Made by a program: the position numbers and the translations under genes
Assembly (NCBI GenBank): GCA_021292165.1
Contig: CM037878.1
Coordinates: 188,665,118-188,729,117, forward strand
DNA from: Shinisaurus crocodilurus
Taxonomy: Eukaryota > Chordata > Lepidosauria > Squamata > Shinisauridae
Length of the DNA stretch: 64,000 nucleotides
Reading direction: 5' to 3'
The notes under the pieces: model-generated
What the model was told of the DNA's origin: nothing
Database searches by the model: none
Seen by the model: only the letters and a program-made list of their open reading frames with translations
Shown here: in pieces, positions 9,629 to 20,585 of the stretch
Numbering within the stretch: the stretch's first letter is position 1
Layout of the letters: every line of letters starts with the position of its first letter

Positions 9629-10927
9629 TTAAAATTCTAAGATACTGCTAAGTTGACGAATCTCCTCCAGCAGGCCATTCCATAATCTGGGAGCAGCAGA
9701 AGAGAAGGTCCTCTGGGTAATACCCGTCAGCCTAGTTTTGGCTGGCTGAAGTAAATTCTTCCCAGAGGACCTGAGTGTGCGGGGCAGATTGTACGGGAGA
9801 AGGCAATCCCGTAGGTGGCCTGGACCCAAACCATGTAGGGCTTTAAAGGTAATAACCAACACTTTATACTTCGCTCGGAAACTGATTGGCAGCCAGTGGA
9901 GTGCTTTTAAAACTGGTGTGATGTGGGCACCCCTAGGTGTACCAGTAACAAATCTGGCTGCCATATTTTGCACTAGTTGAAGTTTCCGGACTAGGTATAA
10001 AGGTAGCGCTATGTACAGCGCATTGCAGAAGTCGAGCCTCGAAGTTACCAGTGCGTGCACTACTGTCTTTAGGTCCTCCGACTCTAGGAAGGGGCGCAGC
10101 TGGTGTATTAGCCGAAGCTGATAATAGGCACTCCTAGCCGTCGCATCTATCTGGGATGTCATTTGGAGCGACGGATCCAGAAGCACCCCCAAGCTGCGAA
10201 CACATTCTTTCAGGGGGGGTGTAACCCCATCCAGAACTGGTTGACATACCTCCAAACCCAGGTTGTGGCCTTTGACAGCAAGAACCTCCATCTTGTCTGG
10301 ATTCAGTTTCAGTTTATTTTTCCTCATCCAGCCCATTACTGACTCCAGGCATTCATTCAGAGGAGACACACTGTCCTTAGCTGACGCTGTTGCTGAAGGC
10401 ATAGAGAAATATATTTGGGTGTCATCAGCATACTGATAGCACCCCACCCCATGCCCCCGGATGATCTCTCCCAGCGGTTTCATGTAGATATTAAATAGCA
10501 TTGGGGAAAGAATAGCTCCTTGTGGCACGCCACATAGCAGCTCCTTTTTGGAAAAGCAGCTATCCCCAAGCATCACCATCTGGAACCTACCTGAGAGGTA
10601 GGACCGGAACCACTGAAGCACAGTGCCCCCGATTCCCAGTCCCCTCAGGCATTCCAGAAGGATACCATGGTCGATGGTATCGAAAGCCGCTGAGAGGTCC
10701 AAAAGCACCAACAAGGACACACTCCCCCTGTCGGTACTCAGGTGTAGATCATCTGCTAAGGCGACCATAGCAGTCTCAACTCCGTATCCTGCTCTGAAGC
10801 CAGTTTGAAATGGGTCTAGAAAATCGGTGTCATGCAAAACTGCTTGGAGTTGGAAGGCAACCAGCCTCTCGATCACCTTGCCCAAGAATGGGAGATTCAA
10901 CACTGGTCTGTAATTGTTAAGGTCCAA
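9629..10927 (-). CDS. L2-type LINE reverse transcriptase, C-terminal 432 codons
   Basis: This frame encodes the reverse transcriptase of a non-LTR retrotransposon, which copies the element RNA into DNA at the target site. Core motifs are all present: NYRPVSNLPFLGK-like entry (residues 4-17), FQTGFRAG (40-47), motif A LDLSAAFDTIDH with Asp77 and Asp83 (76-87), motif B GVPQGAILSP (133-142), and catalytic YADDTQIY (166-173). LNPDKMEVL follows at about 204-212. The later part holds the L2/CR1-type C-terminal region (ALHWLPISFRAKYK, RTFSSAAPRLWNGL). The start shown is only the first Met of the open stretch; true coding continues upstream in another frame. The last residues (SSILEF) diverge from the second copy's TFKKAIKTDLFRQAYP, so a small indel lies near 9640. 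No host function is implied. Confidence 0.9.
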   Translation of the reverse strand: MDLNNYRPVLNLPFLGKVIERLVAFQLQAVLHDTDFLDPFQTGFRAGYGVETAMVALADDLHLSTDRGSVSLLVLLDLSAAFDTIDHGILLECLRGLGIGGTVLQWFRSYLSGRFQMVMLGDSCFSKKELLCGVPQGAILSPMLFNIYMKPLGEIIRGHGVGCYQYADDTQIYFSMPSATASAKDSVSPLNECLESVMGWMRKNKLKLNPDKMEVLAVKGHNLGLEVCQPVLDGVTPPLKECVRSLGVLLDPSLQMTSQIDATARSAYYQLRLIHQLRPFLESEDLKTVVHALVTSRLDFCNALYIALPLYLVRKLQLVQNMAARFVTGTPRGAHITPVLKALHWLPISFRAKYKVLVITFKALHGLGPGHLRDCLLPYNLPRTLRSSGKNLLQPAKTRLTGITQRTFSSAAPRLWNGLLEEIRQLSSILEF

Positions 10928-10929
10928 GG

Positions 10930-11130
10930 GATCCAGGGAGGGCTTTTTTAGAAAGCCCCGCTTCTTTCAAACAGGATGGAAAATTCCCTCCCTGGAGAAA
11001 TGCATTAACAATACGTTGTAGTTGTAATCCAACTGCATCTCCTCCTTGAACAACCAACCAGGAAGGACAGGGATCGAGAGGGCAAGTAGTCCTCTTCACT
11101 CGACCAAGCAGTTTGCCCACATTTATAGGA
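10930..11130 (-). pseudogene. L2 LINE coding segment in a shifted frame
   Basis: The minus strand here reads TTCPLDPCPSWLV and then GLQLQRIVNAFLQGGNFPSCLKEA, which is the region just N-terminal to the reverse transcriptase of L2-type proteins. It sits one frame off from the 9629-10927 frame, so one indel separates them near 10925-10950. The segment ends near 11130, where LINE similarity stops. Confidence 0.75.
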
Positions 11131-12115
11131 TTGCACTGAAAATCATACTCATACACTCCCACCAAATAGCATTTGAGTTTTCTTTTCCTGGAATGCATTG
11201 CCACAAATCTGAAAACAAATGTTTTTGAGTTTTATGTTGCTCATATAAAGAACGTCATTTTACTCTCTTCAGTATAAAGGGGAAAGCATCTCAGAAATTG
11301 AGCTAACTTTCATTCTATATCAGCATTATACAGTCTTTGGGGGGGAATCAGAGGCTCTTATAACAGGTAATCCTCCTTTCTTTCTTCCTTTCTTTCTTTT
11401 CAACCTTTTGATCACAGCTTGCAAAATGGGACTCACTTTGACTGTTTTGTTTATCATATACATAATTCTTTCTCCTTAGCCCACCCTTCCTGATTTTCCG
11501 CCTCCTCTGTCTGCCTTCCTCCCTGTCTTTCTCTCCTCCTTCTTCCTCTTAAGAAAATCTAACCAAAAAGGATGGGGATGGTGCTAATAAGTGTTGCCTA
11601 CCTTGGATGGGACATGGGAGCATGATACATCTACTTGTGGATTCCAAGCTGCCACTTGTAGACCAATAGTGTATATACCTGTAACACAGAAACAGGAAAG
11701 TTAATAAGATGAATAAAAAAGCATTTGGTGCACATCTATCAAAGGAAGGTTTTTGTCGTTTGAATAATCTTGTAGCTGTTTGGGAAGTTTGAATGCTACT
11801 AGAAGCACTTCTAAATTTTATGGTTCCACTGTAATATTGAATTGTGTAGCAGAAACCTTCAGATTTCATACTAGGTGAAATCCATGAGCATCAGTGAATC
11901 AACATTGTACTTTCTATGCTGCTCATAACAATCAAACCAAGACCGAGATGAGAATTTTCAGTTACACAAAGGTTCTCAGATTGATATAGCCGATGCCATA
12001 GAAGGGGAAAAAAAATTGAGCTAAAAATTCTTTTACATTGTTTTTACGTTCATTTTTCACTTTCAGGTTAAACTTTTTATATATAGTGATTGCATTTTGG
12101 TACTTAAGTGTGCAT
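11130..12115. other. No gene seen; unassigned sequence
   Basis: A lone tataggattgcac terminus near 11133-11146 hints at a MITE end next to the LINE truncation point. The rest is AT-rich with a polypyrimidine stretch (about 11370-11400 and 11470-11545). The 11549-11869 (-) frame has no family features. Confidence 0.45.
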
Positions 12116-12119
12116 GCAT

Positions 12120-12650
12120 TTTCTAGGGGTGTGCGATGCTGTGACTCTATATTGTTTGAGCCCAATGGAATTCCACAGCATTTCTGATCCAATAATCAGA
12201 AATAGACCATACTGGGGGATTTTTCGGGTTCCAGAAATGTGCGCAAAATAGTTGTGCCCACTGAGATCCAAGATCTGCACATCTGTATTGTCGTTTGAGC
12301 AAATGGTGATTTGTGCAAATGGGGTCTTTTGTGTAAATGGGGGTCTGAATATTTAAATTTGCATAAAATGTGTTTGCGTTGTTTTTAATATTTTATCGCA
12401 TTCACAGGTCTGTTACATAACCCCGGGTGTAGCACATTCTCTTGCTAACTATCTTTGGCAGTTTCATCCTCTCACTACTTCATCGTTAGCTCCCCATATT
12501 CCCTGCTTCTCAAAGAACTTGTCATTGTCAATTTCATCTAGATCAGCACAGCATCATCAGCACTAGGGTTTTTTTTTGCTAGGGTTACATGATTTGCACA
12601 CATCAAATAGATACATTTTAATTATTATTTTCAGTTATTATTTTTCAACT
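12120..12650. repeat. Unclassified TTTGTGCAAA-rich dispersed repeat
   Basis: The stretch begins with taggggtgtgcgatg and holds repeated gatttgtgcaaatgg, tttgtgtaaatgg and atttgcataaaatg words. It resembles the repeats at 2505-2860, 13345-13605 and 50380-50640 in word content. The copy is decayed, and ends are uncertain. Confidence 0.45.
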
Positions 12651-12739
12651 CCTGTGATTTGTGCAAACAAGCTCGTGGATTTTTAGTCTCTTCCCCCACC
12701 CCCTCATTCTTCCCACCAATATTATACATACAGAGGAGC

Positions 12740-12895
12740 GCATATGAGAGGGAGCGCAGGGCCATTCCACCAGCTGAAAGGCCGCCCGCCTGAAGGCTCC
12801 TCCTCCCTCTACTGCCACCACCACCAGCCGTTCCAGCAGGCTGTGCAGAGGGAGAAGAGAGGGAGCGCAGGGCCATTCCACCAGCCCTGCCAGAA
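12740..12895. repeat. Direct duplication of gagagggagcgcagggccat block
   Basis: The 28-base block beginning gagagggagcgcagggccat and ending tccaccag occurs at about 12746-12773 and again at about 12857-12884. The intervening sequence is GC-rich with a short ccacca run. It looks like a small tandem duplication inside a repeat. The frames across it (12631-12930, minus) are repeat-driven. Confidence 0.65.
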
Positions 12896-12949
12896 GTATT
12901 AATTAATATCCCCCCTTCTTCCCTCCCCATTCCTTTTTCCTTGTGTGTC

Positions 12950-13065
12950 GTGTCTTTTTAGATTGTAAGCCTGCAGGCAGGGACTGTCTTGTTAATTGCT
13001 GTAAACTGCCCAGAGACCGTCAGCTATTGGGCAGTATAAAAATGAAATAAATAAATAAATAAATA
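12950..13065 (+). mobile_element. LINE/SINE 3' end with (AAAT)n tail, plus strand
   Basis: The sequence reads ttagattgtaagcctgcagg, cagggactgtcttgttaatt, ctgtaaactgcccagagacc, and ends gggcagtataaaaatgaaataaata repeats. This is a common 3' end of amniote L2/CR1-related LINEs and the SINEs that share their tails. Upstream boundaries are unclear. Confidence 0.6.
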
Positions 13066-13344
13066 CAGTATCTGATTTCTTTCAGTAATGTATTTGTTCC
13101 AACAAATACTGTTTATTACATTCATTTGTTTATGATTATACTGCTGGTGGACTATTGTTGTTTTTATAGCAATGGTGGGGCAGCCAGCTCGAGACAGGCT
13201 GGCCTCATTAAAGGCAGAGACTGTAAATAGCACTGACATTTTCTTCAGAACTGCTCCTTTCTTCCAAAGCAACCCTCTTTTTCATCTGTAAAGGCTTTTC
13301 AATGGGCCATTATTTTGGAGCGTATACACACACACACACACATA

Positions 13345-13605
13345 CACATTTGACATGTGCACAAATTCCAAACTCCTCCTCTCCACAATTTGCTTAAATT
13401 TGCAGAGCGGTTTTTAAATTAAAAAAAAAACTTGTGCAAATCATGACCAGTTTTTAAAAGCAGAAATCCACATGCTGGCTTGACTCACTACAGATCAAGT
13501 CAGTGCCAGCAAGTAGGAATGGATTCTGGAGGGCTGAGTCAAGAAAATCCATCAGATTTTCACACACACACCCCAAACAGATTCCTCGCACATCCATCCC
13601 TACTG
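13345..13605. repeat. Unclassified TTTGCACAAA repeat, copy 2
   Basis: This aligns by eye with 2600-2855, with the shared order: tgcacaaattcc, gcagaaatccacatgctggc, ggattctggagggctgag, then ccccaaacagattcctcgca and catcc. A small (CA)n run lies at 13327-13342. Non-coding. Confidence 0.6.
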
Positions 13606-13790
13606 ATTGAACACCTGGTTCACATGTGCTTGTACATCACTTGATTTCTCTAAATATGATTCTTGTAGACTTGATGTTCAACAGCTGAGTGTGTGTACTG
13701 ATTCAGTTGAAGAGTATAATGTGAGGGATAAAAGTCCTCATCTGATAAGCTGCTTGTCTTATCAGAAGTGGTCTGAAGAAGAAAAAATGG

Positions 13791-13793
<3 letters not shown>

Positions 13794-13823
<30 letters not shown>
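13794..13823. repeat. (GA)n microsatellite
   Basis: About 15 perfect GA units, with flanking AT-rich sequence. The frame at 13607-13861 that runs through it is a repeat artefact. Confidence 0.95.
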
Positions 13824-13826
<3 letters not shown>

Positions 13827-13879
13827 ACTATATTGCATTGCAGAATAAGTGCAGAAAGTAGATAAAAAAATTAAGTCTG

Positions 13880-14080
13880 CATTTATTTATTTGATTTATA
13901 ACCCACCCTTCCTCACAAAGAGCCCAGGGTGGCAGCACATAGACAACATTAAAACCATTGCTCTAAAATCACAAATATGTAATGAAATACAAAGCAAACA
14001 TCAGCAGAATCAATCAATTAATCAAAAAGCAAACAAACCATTTGCCTATACCCCCAATAAATATGTCTAACTACCAATCC
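13880..14080 (-). mobile_element. LINE 3' tail fragment, minus strand
   Basis: The sequence ttatttatttgatttataac followed by ccacccttcctcacaaagag and cccagggtggcag, then an A-rich stretch, is the reverse complement of an L2/CR1-type 3' end. Coding sequence is missing. Confidence 0.5.
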
Positions 14081-14104
14081 TATGAGCCATTGCAGTTAGA
14101 CAGT

Positions 14105-14520
14105 GTCTACTGGGGGGGGGGGAAATTAATGAAACTATTTGCGCACATTTGGGGCATAAAAAAAAGACAAGAAGTGCCAAACCACTGACAGCCCCTCCAG
14201 TGTGCTGCTTGGGCACTTCAGAGGGGCTGTCAGTGGCTGTCAAAACAGAGATCACAAAAAAGCAATCTCCAGAAGAAATGGGGGGGGAGGTAAAAATTGG
14301 GGGGGAAGCTGCAGGAGCCAAAATGGCTCCTGATTGCAGTGGGGAGAATGACTTGAGCTGCAAAGTCCCCTGGGATGCCGGCTGGTGGGCTGAGGGGGAA
14401 GGAGGGATGTGACAACCCGTGGTGAGCCCAATCATCTGTTGGGCGCACGATGGGATGACTCACAACAACCCACCCACCGTGGCTTATTGCCAGGGTGGGT
14501 TGGCGTGAAGCGCAAACCTA
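14105..14520. repeat. Unclassified dispersed repeat, family Y copy 1
   Basis: This aligns by eye with 30805-31110. Shared landmarks: gcgcacatttgggg, ccactgacagcccctcc, tgcttgggcac, gctgtcagtggctgt, acaacaaccca, and a GTTG/CAAC-rich right end. Right-hand words such as cccaccgtggcttattgcc resemble a palindromic terminus. Frames across it on both strands (14067-14463) carry no known domain. Confidence 0.6.
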
Positions 14521-14524
14521 CCCT

Positions 14525-15150
14525 ATTGTCTCCCCTATGCAGGAAACAACCTTGAAAGCTGATTTCAAGAGGAATACAGATTTGTGTGCATTTTCCAGAG
14601 TTTTAAAAGGCATGTGCAGTATGAAAATGCTTAGAACGATTACAGACAATAGAAAATCATTGATGTGGAAAGCAGCAGCAGCAGCAGAAAATTGAATGTG
14701 TCATGGATTATAATGGAGTGAAGTCCAAACAGTCACTTTGGGTAACAGAATGCCATAAATATGTGTGAGGCTCAGAAAACATATTGCCAATGCCTGAGAT
14801 TATGCAGGATTGTTGTTGTTTTTTGGCGGGGGGGGGGATGTTCAAAGGATTGCTTCCAGGTTGATACTTTTCATATTTGAAAGTCTTAGATGACTAATGT
14901 GAGGCTTACCATCTGGAACTCATAAACATTTTGGTATGGAATGTCTCAAATAAAATATTGTCTGACTGTAAAGCCAAGTGTGCTCTTGCAGGCAAATAGT
15001 CTTCACTGAAATCAGTGAGATTTACTTTAAAGCAAACACGTGTAGAATTGGGACATCCTCCATCTTTCTTTTCCTTTTTGAATGGCATCTTACATAACAA
15101 CAGAAAAGGGATCAGCTCAAGTCACAAGTTAGAATGACTGCCACAAGTTC
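14525..15150. other. No gene seen; unassigned sequence
   Basis: AT-rich sequence with a GCA run (14675-14686) and a G-run (about 14829-14838). No recognisable feature. Confidence 0.45.
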
Positions 15151-15163
15151 TACCATTCTCTAG

Positions 15164-15437
15164 CCGGTCCGGCCCTACCATTAGGTAGAGTGAGGTGGCC
15201 GCCTGAGGCAGCAGCTTTGGTTTCATGAAGGGAGAACAAATAAATAGTTGTTTAATTTGTTATTTTTTTGTATTTTTAATATCAGGGATGGGGGGGGGGT
15301 GCTTGTGCGATTTTCTGCCTCATGTACCAAAATAATCTACCTGGCATTAGGTATTATGCACCTTGACTTGAACGGTTTGGGGGTGGGGCGCCATTTGTTT
15401 TTCCACCTCAGGCAGCAAATGGCATGAGGTAACCCTG
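15164..15437 (+). mobile_element. hAT-like MITE, CAGGGCCGGC family, with perfect 8-bp duplication
   Basis: The 274-bp element is flanked on both sides by TTCTCTAG (15156-15163 and 15438-15445), the 8-bp duplication expected of hAT transposons. Its left end, CCGGTCCGGCCCTACCATTA, is a mutated form of the CAGGGCCGGC-type end seen at 37489; its right end is ...CCCTG. It shares the gaggcagcag-type interior with 41584-41854, 42505-42640 and 47870-48106. Non-coding. Confidence 0.8.
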
Positions 15438-15480
15438 TTCTCTAGGCAGCAGTTTATACCAATCTATTATTTATACCTCT

Positions 15481-16161
15481 TTATACCAATCTATTATTAA
15501 GTACTGGTGTTGAACTTTCCAATTCCTTGCTATCAGTAATCTCCCTGCCGCTAATAAACTTACAATTAATTCCTTTTTCTCTTGTGAGCATTGTGAGAAG
15601 TTTCTCCGTTATTGATAACAATGCTAATTTTGGACAGACCTCCAAATTAATGCCAATAATTTCTGAAATTTCTACAAAAATTTTATTCCAAAAATTCAAT
15701 ACGCTTTTGCAACTCCACCACATATGACCATAAGTACCAAGTTCCTGACATCCTCTCCAACACAATGGAGCACAATTACTATCTATTTTGTTTAATCTTA
15801 CTGGAGTCAGATACCATCTCCATATAGTTTTTAAAAAATTCTCTTTTATCCTTACTGACATATTTCTTAATATACGTCTGCCCCAAATATTTCTCCACCC
15901 CGCATTCGATATCTCCTCCTCAAATTCCATTTCCCACACCGTCTTAAGGTTATCTTTTTTCGCTTCAATCCTCTGAAACATTTTATATATCTCCTTAGTT
16001 AACCCTCTGGAAGAAACATTCCCTTCTATAAGTTCTCTAGACAACACTTTCTTTTCAAATCCAGTAAGCATCCTCTCATGCTCATTTCTCTTCTTCCATT
16101 TCTTAGTCCACTGATCTAATTGCATTAAATTTAACCACAAAATTCTTCCTGGCCCAATCAT
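15481..16161 (-). pseudogene. L1 LINE ORF2 C-terminal fragment
   Basis: The 226-codon frame is the C-terminal part of an L1 ORF2 protein. It carries RNMSVRIKENFLKTIWRWYLTP-like sequence (given here only in part) and the Cys-rich motif C-x3-C-x7-H-x4-C (CWRGC...GTYGHMWWSC) at about residues 133-150. L1 ORF2 normally provides endonuclease and reverse transcriptase; both of those domains are missing here. The first ~18 residues are not L1-like in this frame, but match L1 in a neighbouring frame, so indels flank the join at 16161. Dead fragment. Confidence 0.85.
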
Positions 16162-16380
16162 TTAAGATATTTGTTGTCTAGTCTCAATTTTTCCCATCCA
16201 ATCCATTAATTTGATAACCTTATTTTCCCTAAATATAGCTTCCCAATGCTGTGCATTTTCTGGAAAGTCCTCCATTGCTACCACTGGAGTTAACGGGGAT
16301 ATCCCTGGAATAAAAATCTGTCTATTACTACTGGCCCCAATCCTATTGCTTCCAGTCCCAAGGAAAAAAGAGATTAATGT
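16162..16380 (-). pseudogene. L1 LINE ORF2 fragment upstream of the main piece
   Basis: The minus strand carries GSNRIGASSNRQIFIPGISP followed by an MEDFPENAQHWEAIFRENK segment and VIKLMDWMGK, which fits the region just upstream of the piece at 15481-16161 in lizard-type L1 ORF2. It ends in a stop at 16164-16162. Similarity fades past about 16380, so the L1 remnant is truncated there. Confidence 0.75.
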
Positions 16381-16389
16381 TTTGAAATG

Positions 16390-16690
16390 GAACCAGTGCA
16401 AGAGCTGACAAGGACTGATTGGTACTGCAGTGCTCTTAAGCACCAGATCACACTATGTGCCCATATTCACTTTTGATTGATATGGAAAAGTAATCAGGAG
16501 ATGAATTTTGCATTATTAATTTCACATGGTGAATCTGTTTACTTTGCCTTTCTCTATAAAATATGAGGTGGAGACATGAGCCTTTTCCTGTCACTTATTC
16601 TGTACATTTATTGAGAAAAGTGATGATTTAAAACATTTGCACACCACTCACAATTGAAGCAAAGCACCTGTAATGTGTGTTCCTTCCTGT
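16390..16690. other. No gene seen; unassigned sequence
   Basis: AT-rich with no recognisable feature. Confidence 0.45.
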
Positions 16691-17265
16691 TGTTGTTGTT
16701 ATTATTATTTTATCATCATCATCATCATCATCATCATCATCTATTTGATTTATGAGTTACCCTATAGCTAAAGCTCTCAGCATGAAGTACATAATAAAGC
16801 CAAAAATACAATACATTAAAAAGCATTAAAAGCAGCAACAAAAATACAGCATTAAAAAGAGATAAAGAACTGAGCAGCTAAACCCCAGAGAAGATGATTT
16901 TAAAATGCAGCATTACACATATTAAAAAATAAAGCAAGCAGCAGTTAAAAAATACCTTTAAAAGGCCTGAGAGAATAAAAAGATCTTTGCCTGGTGCTGA
17001 AAAGTCAACAAAGTAGGCACCAGACAGACCTCTCTAGGGAGGGCATTCCAAAATTTGGAGGCCACTACAGAAAAGGCCCTCTCACAAGTATCCACCCACT
17101 AAACCTCAGGGTGTGGGGGCACTTGGTGCAGGGCTTCAGATGACAATTTCAGGGCACAGGAGTAAAAATATGGGAAGAGGTGGTCCTTTAGATACTGTGG
17201 CCCTAAGCTGTGAAGGGCTTTGTGTACTTGGATATTCAGACAAGAAGTATATTAGAGAGGGGTGA
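16690..17265 (-). mobile_element. LINE 3' fragment (CR1/L2-like) with TCA microsatellite tail
   Basis: A (TCA)n microsatellite (16712-16742) leads into an A-rich stretch, then degraded minus-strand coding sequence: catctttgcctggtgctgaa-like, gggagggcattccaaaattt and ggccactacagaaaaggccc. The same succession (tail, FRQAF-type end, then RLWN-type region) is seen in other minus-strand L2/CR1 copies. Many stops; dead. Confidence 0.6.
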
Positions 17266-17269
17266 GCTC

Positions 17270-18215
17270 CCACAGGCTCACTTTGGCTTGGGACTGGACT
17301 GGCAATTAAGAGCAATAGTATGAGAGCACTCTGTAAAATTGAATTGTTTTACCCAAGCATTCTAGATTTGCTTGTAATTCCTATCAGCCTCCAAATTTCC
17401 TTACATGGTAACTGCTTTGGCAGTGCCACCTGCTCCAGCTACTGCTACTCCAGCAATGGTGGAAATAAGACTTCCTCTCCCACAATGACTGCTGTGGATA
17501 GGGCCACTAAAGGAAGGGAGTGTAATCCAAGTCTGTCTTTTTCACTTCCTCTTTCCCCTCTTCACCTTGCTTCCTTCATCCTTCTGTCCCTCCTCCACCC
17601 CTCTGCCCGCACATCATGAGGCACCCTGGGAAAACTACATTTCCCAGAAATCCAAGCATCAGGGAAGGAGAAGGAGGGAGAGAGGAACAGAAGAAGGGGG
17701 AAAGAGAAAGAGAGATAACTGCCATCCCTCCCTGCTAATGCTGGCACCATCGTCATCACTACCAGAACAGCAGCCAGGCAAGGGGTCATTTGGTGGGTGT
17801 AGTGCTGTGCACAATTGGCCTCTCAATTTCTCCACCTTATTTGTAGGCATAGAAATTCAGGGGGTGGACCATTTCATTTCTCCAGGGAGAGGAGAACTTC
17901 TCCAACAGTTTCTTGGGGGCTCATCAATAGCAGTGGCAGTAGCACAGCTTCTTCCTCTCTTATCCCCTTCCCCTCCCCATTAAGTTGTGTTGGTAGCCTG
18001 GCTACCATTTTGTATTCTCCACAATGCCCAAGACATCGTGGTTTTGGGGAGGGGGTATTGTGGGGAGAAAATGGCAGTCATCACACATACACACAGTGGA
18101 GAGTATGCGGAGAAAATTCTGCAAAGTGGCCTTCTTGCTTTAGGGTGTGAGAAAAAGAAAAATCTCAGTAATGTTATCAGAATAATGCCTTCTGAGAAAT
18201 TTCAGCTCTGCGCTA
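17270..18215. other. No gene seen; partly GC-rich unassigned sequence
   Basis: From about 17400 to 18020 the sequence is richer in G and C, with polypyrimidine (17540-17610) and GA-rich (17655-17715) runs facing each other. Several overlapping frames on both strands result from this composition. The arms ttcccagaaatccaagcatc and gtgctgtgcac... are not convincing repeat ends. Confidence 0.4.
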
Positions 18216-18228
18216 GCTGGGTGGGAGC

Positions 18229-18917
18229 CAGGGATGTTGAAGAGCCCTTGGTCTCGAGTCACGAGTCGAGTCACGAGTCTTTGGGCCCAAGTCTCGAGTC
18301 CGAGTCCGAGTCCTTGGTCCAGAATGGTGACTCACGAGTCACGAGTCCCAAGTCACTCCCAAAGCTGACTCCATGAGTCCCTATTAAAATCAATGGTTTC
18401 CCCCCCCCCCAACAAAATAAGGCTACTTCAGATGTGTGGCTTAAATAATTTCTAGGCACAAGTGTGCCTTTTTATTTCAAAACTCTGCCACTGATTTTGA
18501 CAAGAACAGACCAGGCAGACAAACCCAAAATAACCAGGCAGGCAGAGGAGGCAGGGAACCCCAAAACAGGCAGGCAGAGGCATTTGTCTTGGACAATTCA
18601 AACTGTGGAATTGGTTAAGAAGAGACCAGGCAGGCAGAGGAGGCAGGGAACCCCAAACAGGCAGGCAGAGGCAGCCAAACCCAAAATGTCTGAAAGGTCT
18701 GCCTGCATTTTAGGAAAATGATTTTAAAAAATAAAATCTTCGCCGGCGATCGTACTTCTCTCCACTCCTTCTGGCACAGCCCAGGGATGTTGAAGAGTCC
18801 TTGGTCTCGAGTCCCGAGTCGAGTCTCGAGTCCCATTAAAAATATTGGGACTCGAGTCAGAGGAGGGACTCAGTCCGACTCACGAGTCGAGTCCTAGAGT
18901 CCGAGTCCCCATCCCTG
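18229..18917 (+). mobile_element. hAT-like non-autonomous element, GAGTC family, copy 2
   Basis: This 689-bp copy starts CAGGGATG, ends CATCCCTG and is flanked by a perfect 8-bp duplication GTGGGAGC (18221-18228 and 18918-18925). Its layout matches copy 1: GAGTC-rich left end (18240-18380), a shared aaataaggctacttcagatg block, two caggcaggcagagg blocks, and the terminal mini-unit. No transposase. Confidence 0.92.
18782..18917 (+). repeat. Terminal mini-unit of the GAGTC element (copy 2)
   Basis: The right-hand 136 bp again starts with CAGGGATG and ends with CATCCCTG, with GAGTC words facing GACTC words around cattaaaaatattggg. Confidence 0.75.
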
Positions 18918-18929
18918 GTGGGAGCAGTG

Positions 18930-20445
18930 GTGCAGTTAGGTAATGTTGCACTCTGGACATAATGCTCTTATGGGGGACCCTTCTTAGGATGGAAATGTGT
19001 ATTTCCTCACTTACTTCAAAATGTGGGAAGCCAACCCTGTTACTTTGGGGGTCCTTCTTTCTCATTGTGTTGACTGGGAGGCCTGGACCTATGCCCCACA
19101 GTCCTGCTCTGATGGCACCAATGGGTGGGAGGGAGGAAGAGGGGAGTTCTTCTTTGCCTCAGATTAAAATCTGACCTGGAAAAGAATTCAGGTTGTAAAT
19201 GCTGACCTCAATGTCAAGGTGAAAATTATGAGTTACCAAAATTCATATTCTAAGCCAAGGAATCACGAAATCCAATGACATCTCTAAACAAGGCAAGCAT
19301 CCCTGAACTATTTCAGAAAAGAAGGTTGTCAACTGCAGTTAGGCAACACCCTCGAGGGGTTGAATTGGTCTGTGGTCCTCCAAGAGCTGCTGAGCACTAT
19401 ACTATGTCCTCCCCAAAGTTACACATTTACATTTTACAGTGGGAAAAATATATTTAAAAAGAACAAGCAACTCTGCAGCCAATGTTCCATTTCTGGATGT
19501 AAGTTTAAAGCAATGTCTATTAAAGTTGCAGTTTGGTCCTTAAGGTAATATACACTTTTATCTTGCACTTAATTTGGGTTTTTACTACAATGAAATCAGT
19601 TTTTGCAAGAGACATCTCAGTGAGGAGATTAATTTGATTCCTGGCCTAATTGTGCCTGAGGGGAAAACAATACACTACTTTGCTGATTGCAACAGTTGCA
19701 CAGACAAAATGATGTATCATCTTCATAAACTTTGTGCACAAAGTTAGTACTGTTTCACCAACATATTCCACTGAGAGTCTCCAAAACAGTAACTGAACTC
19801 ATGCACTTTTATCTGAAATCAAGACAAACCTGAATGTTACCATTTGTTGATACTGATTAAATAAAGATTGCTGTTAAACATGTGAGCCATTTTTGCATTA
19901 ATGCACACAGAAAAAAGATAAATATACAGAATTGAGGTTTCCTTGACTTTTTCACACCTAAGGTCTATTCATGCTGTTTATGATATAGACAAAATTTATT
20001 ACATTTACATCCTGTTTAGTTCTATGGACATTGTTAAGCTATTATCATATGTAGTGGCTTGGGGTATTCTTTTTTTTAACCTTTATCCTGATTCAAGTGA
20101 GGCTGAAAGAATTGAACTTCTTGGTGTATTGTAATTCAGCACTTTCCCTGTACAATCTTTGACATTTCTTTGTTCAATAATGGTCACTTTAAGGTCAGCA
20201 TCCCAGGATACTCTTTAACAGACCTTAAGTGGCGATTCTTGAACAAAGGAACTTCAAAAGGAGACTACAATGTGAAACTTCTGAATTATATCAGGAGGTT
20301 CAGTTCTATCAGCTGTGTCTTGAATTGGGATAAAGGTGTTTTGTTTTGTTTTTAAATCACACTACACAAGCTAATTAGCTAACAAATGCATGGATGCCTG
20401 TGTTATCACCAACAGCTGTTTTATGAAGGGCCACGAAATGTGAGT
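18930..20445. other. No gene seen; unassigned sequence
   Basis: Mixed to AT-rich sequence without clear gene, RNA or repeat boundary. Frames such as 19943-20134 and 20170-20355 (+) have no family features. Confidence 0.45.
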
Positions 20446-20585
20446 CAGTTTAGGACAGGGGTCTGCAACCCGCGGCTCCGGAGCCGCATGCGGCTCTTTC
20501 AAACCTTTGCCGCGGCTCCGCTCCGGTCTGAGACTCCGCTGGCCACCTGGCCTGGGCGCCTGTCACTTACCGTATTCTTCGCACC

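Larger units (their letters stand above)
9378..11130 (-). mobile_element. L2-type LINE, 5' truncated, nearly intact coding region
   Basis: The element runs on the minus strand, with its 3' end in the ATT microsatellite, a short A-rich 3' untranslated region (9425-9600) and a long reverse-transcriptase frame. Similarity in the upstream coding part (TCPLDPCPSWLV, GLQLQRIVNAFLQGG) can be followed to about 11130, in a different frame. The 5' end beyond that, including any endonuclease, is absent. A second, shorter copy with the same 3' end lies at 31405-32034. Confidence 0.85.

Noticed and set aside
13607..13861. 84-codon frame ending in an Arg/Glu run
   Set aside because: The Arg/Glu run is the GA microsatellite and the rest has no family features.
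17540..17720. Facing polypyrimidine and polypurine runs as a functional hairpin
   Set aside because: Pairing is loose and low-complexity; it does not rise above composition.
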